From an uncultured Geobacteraceae bacterium (GTDB lineage Bacteria; Desulfobacterota; Desulfuromonadia; Geobacterales; Pseudopelobacteraceae): a stretch of DNA of 64,000 bases. The stretch spans positions 62,001-126,000 of the forward strand of contig CAJAFV010000028.1 of the NCBI GenBank assembly GCA_903939115.1, read 5' to 3'. Position numbers and translations under genes: made by a program. Every line of letters starts with the position of its first letter. Position 1 is the first letter of the stretch. This document shows, piece by piece, positions 63,683 to 64,000 of this stretch. The notes below the pieces were generated by a model. The model worked only from the letters and a program-made list of their open reading frames with translations. It was not told the origin of the DNA and did not search any database.

Positions 63683-64000
63683 ATGTTTGCAACTCTTGCG
63701 GGAAAAGCGCTGGTGCCGGTCGGGCTTGCCGTTACCGGTTTTATGGTGGTCTGTTGTCTGATTTTGTATTCGGTAATCAGGGAGGACCTTCATCGGGCTG
63801 AAATTGTTCATGCCACCAATCTGGCTGACACTATACTCAAGTCGACCCGCTACGCCATGCATAAATCTGATCGCGACACTCTCGCCACAATCATACAAAA
63901 CGTCGGTGAACAGCGAGGGGTAGATCATGTCAGAATATTTAACAAGAGAGGTGTGGTGAAATTTTCAGGCAAGTCAGGCGAACTAAACCGCCAGGTGGAT
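63683..64000 (+). CDS. Start of a membrane sensor protein (second kinase-like sensor), cut by window end
   Basis: The first 106 codons are visible, with GGAGG 7 nt before the ATG. A membrane helix (VGLAVTGFMVVCCLILYSVI) precedes a periplasmic helix pair and then DHVRIFNKRGVVKFSG. This resembles residues 35-105 of the haem-c kinase at 57596 (EHVRLIDPRGKVVFSN, followed there by CVMCH). It is probably another haem-c sensor kinase or chemoreceptor. The rest lies outside the window. Confidence 0.75.
   Translation, partial: MFATLAGKALVPVGLAVTGFMVVCCLILYSVIREDLHRAEIVHATNLADTILKSTRYAMHKSDRDTLATIIQNVGEQRGVDHVRIFNKRGVVKFSGKSGELNRQVD

Overview
The window reads as a chromosome segment of a Geobacterales/Desulfuromonadales bacterium. 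The case rests on multihaem c-type cytochromes (8, 7 and 12 CXXCH motifs in three proteins), a sensor kinase with periplasmic haem-c motifs next to a sigma-54 regulator, a seven-haem/cytochrome-b pair with the layout of the Geobacter CbcBA inner-membrane oxidoreductase, and many two-component and c-di-GMP proteins. GC content is moderate. The species cannot be fixed from the sequence alone. I saw no rRNA, tRNA, CRISPR array or prophage.

Layout, left to right. At 0-6.2 kb is a DUF559 gene between two palindromic repeat blocks, an octahaem TPR cytochrome, and a run of small, mostly exported proteins (META, SYLF, glycine zipper) with one unknown cytoplasmic protein. At 6.2-16.8 kb, all leftward, are a SulP transporter, an HD-GYP phosphodiesterase coupled to a plant-type phosphofructokinase, glycogen phosphorylase, a MipA/OmpV porin-like protein, glucokinase, PPK2 and a K+ channel-like protein. 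These suggest storage-carbohydrate and polyphosphate energy metabolism. At 16.9-32.1 kb is an envelope-stress block: cti (cis/trans fatty acid isomerase) with an RND efflux system, and pqiA-pqiA-pqiB-pqiC with an MscS-type channel, mostly joined by overlapping stop/start codons. At 32.4-39.2 kb are a pair of paralogous lipoproteins, an exported alpha/beta hydrolase coupled to mlaA, and a large AsmA-like protein. Lipid and outer-membrane homeostasis is the common thread from about 16.9 to 39.2 kb.

At 39.2-45.9 kb is a leftward signalling cluster: a REC-PAS-GGDEF protein, a V4R-domain protein, a soluble HAMP-like protein, a response regulator and a hybrid histidine kinase with an Hpt domain. 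Two members end in the same four-cysteine module (CX2C-X29-CX2C), and a third copy lies at 52.8 kb. At 46.1-54.9 kb, eno and pgi flank an accessory, partly decayed island of about 5.8 kb. It holds a glutathione peroxidase remnant, a 47-residue cysteine-rich gene, a DUF3761 lipoprotein, an AbrB/RelE-type toxin-antitoxin pair, a glycosyltransferase remnant, a Cache-PAS hybrid kinase, a possible orphan cobalamin riboswitch and a possible insertion-sequence end. Hairpins sharing a 12-nt inverted match sit at both edges.

At 54.9-64 kb are hrpB and then an electron-transfer module: a haem-c sensor kinase convergent with a sigma-54 response regulator, followed by cbcA-like, cbcB-like and a dodecahaem cytochrome, then the start of a second sensor protein. 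The likeliest reading is a redox-sensing two-component system that controls a bc-type quinol oxidoreductase and its periplasmic acceptor. The best candidates for undescribed biology are the recurring four-cysteine module with its V4R signalling cluster, and the haem-sensor/CbcBA-like locus.
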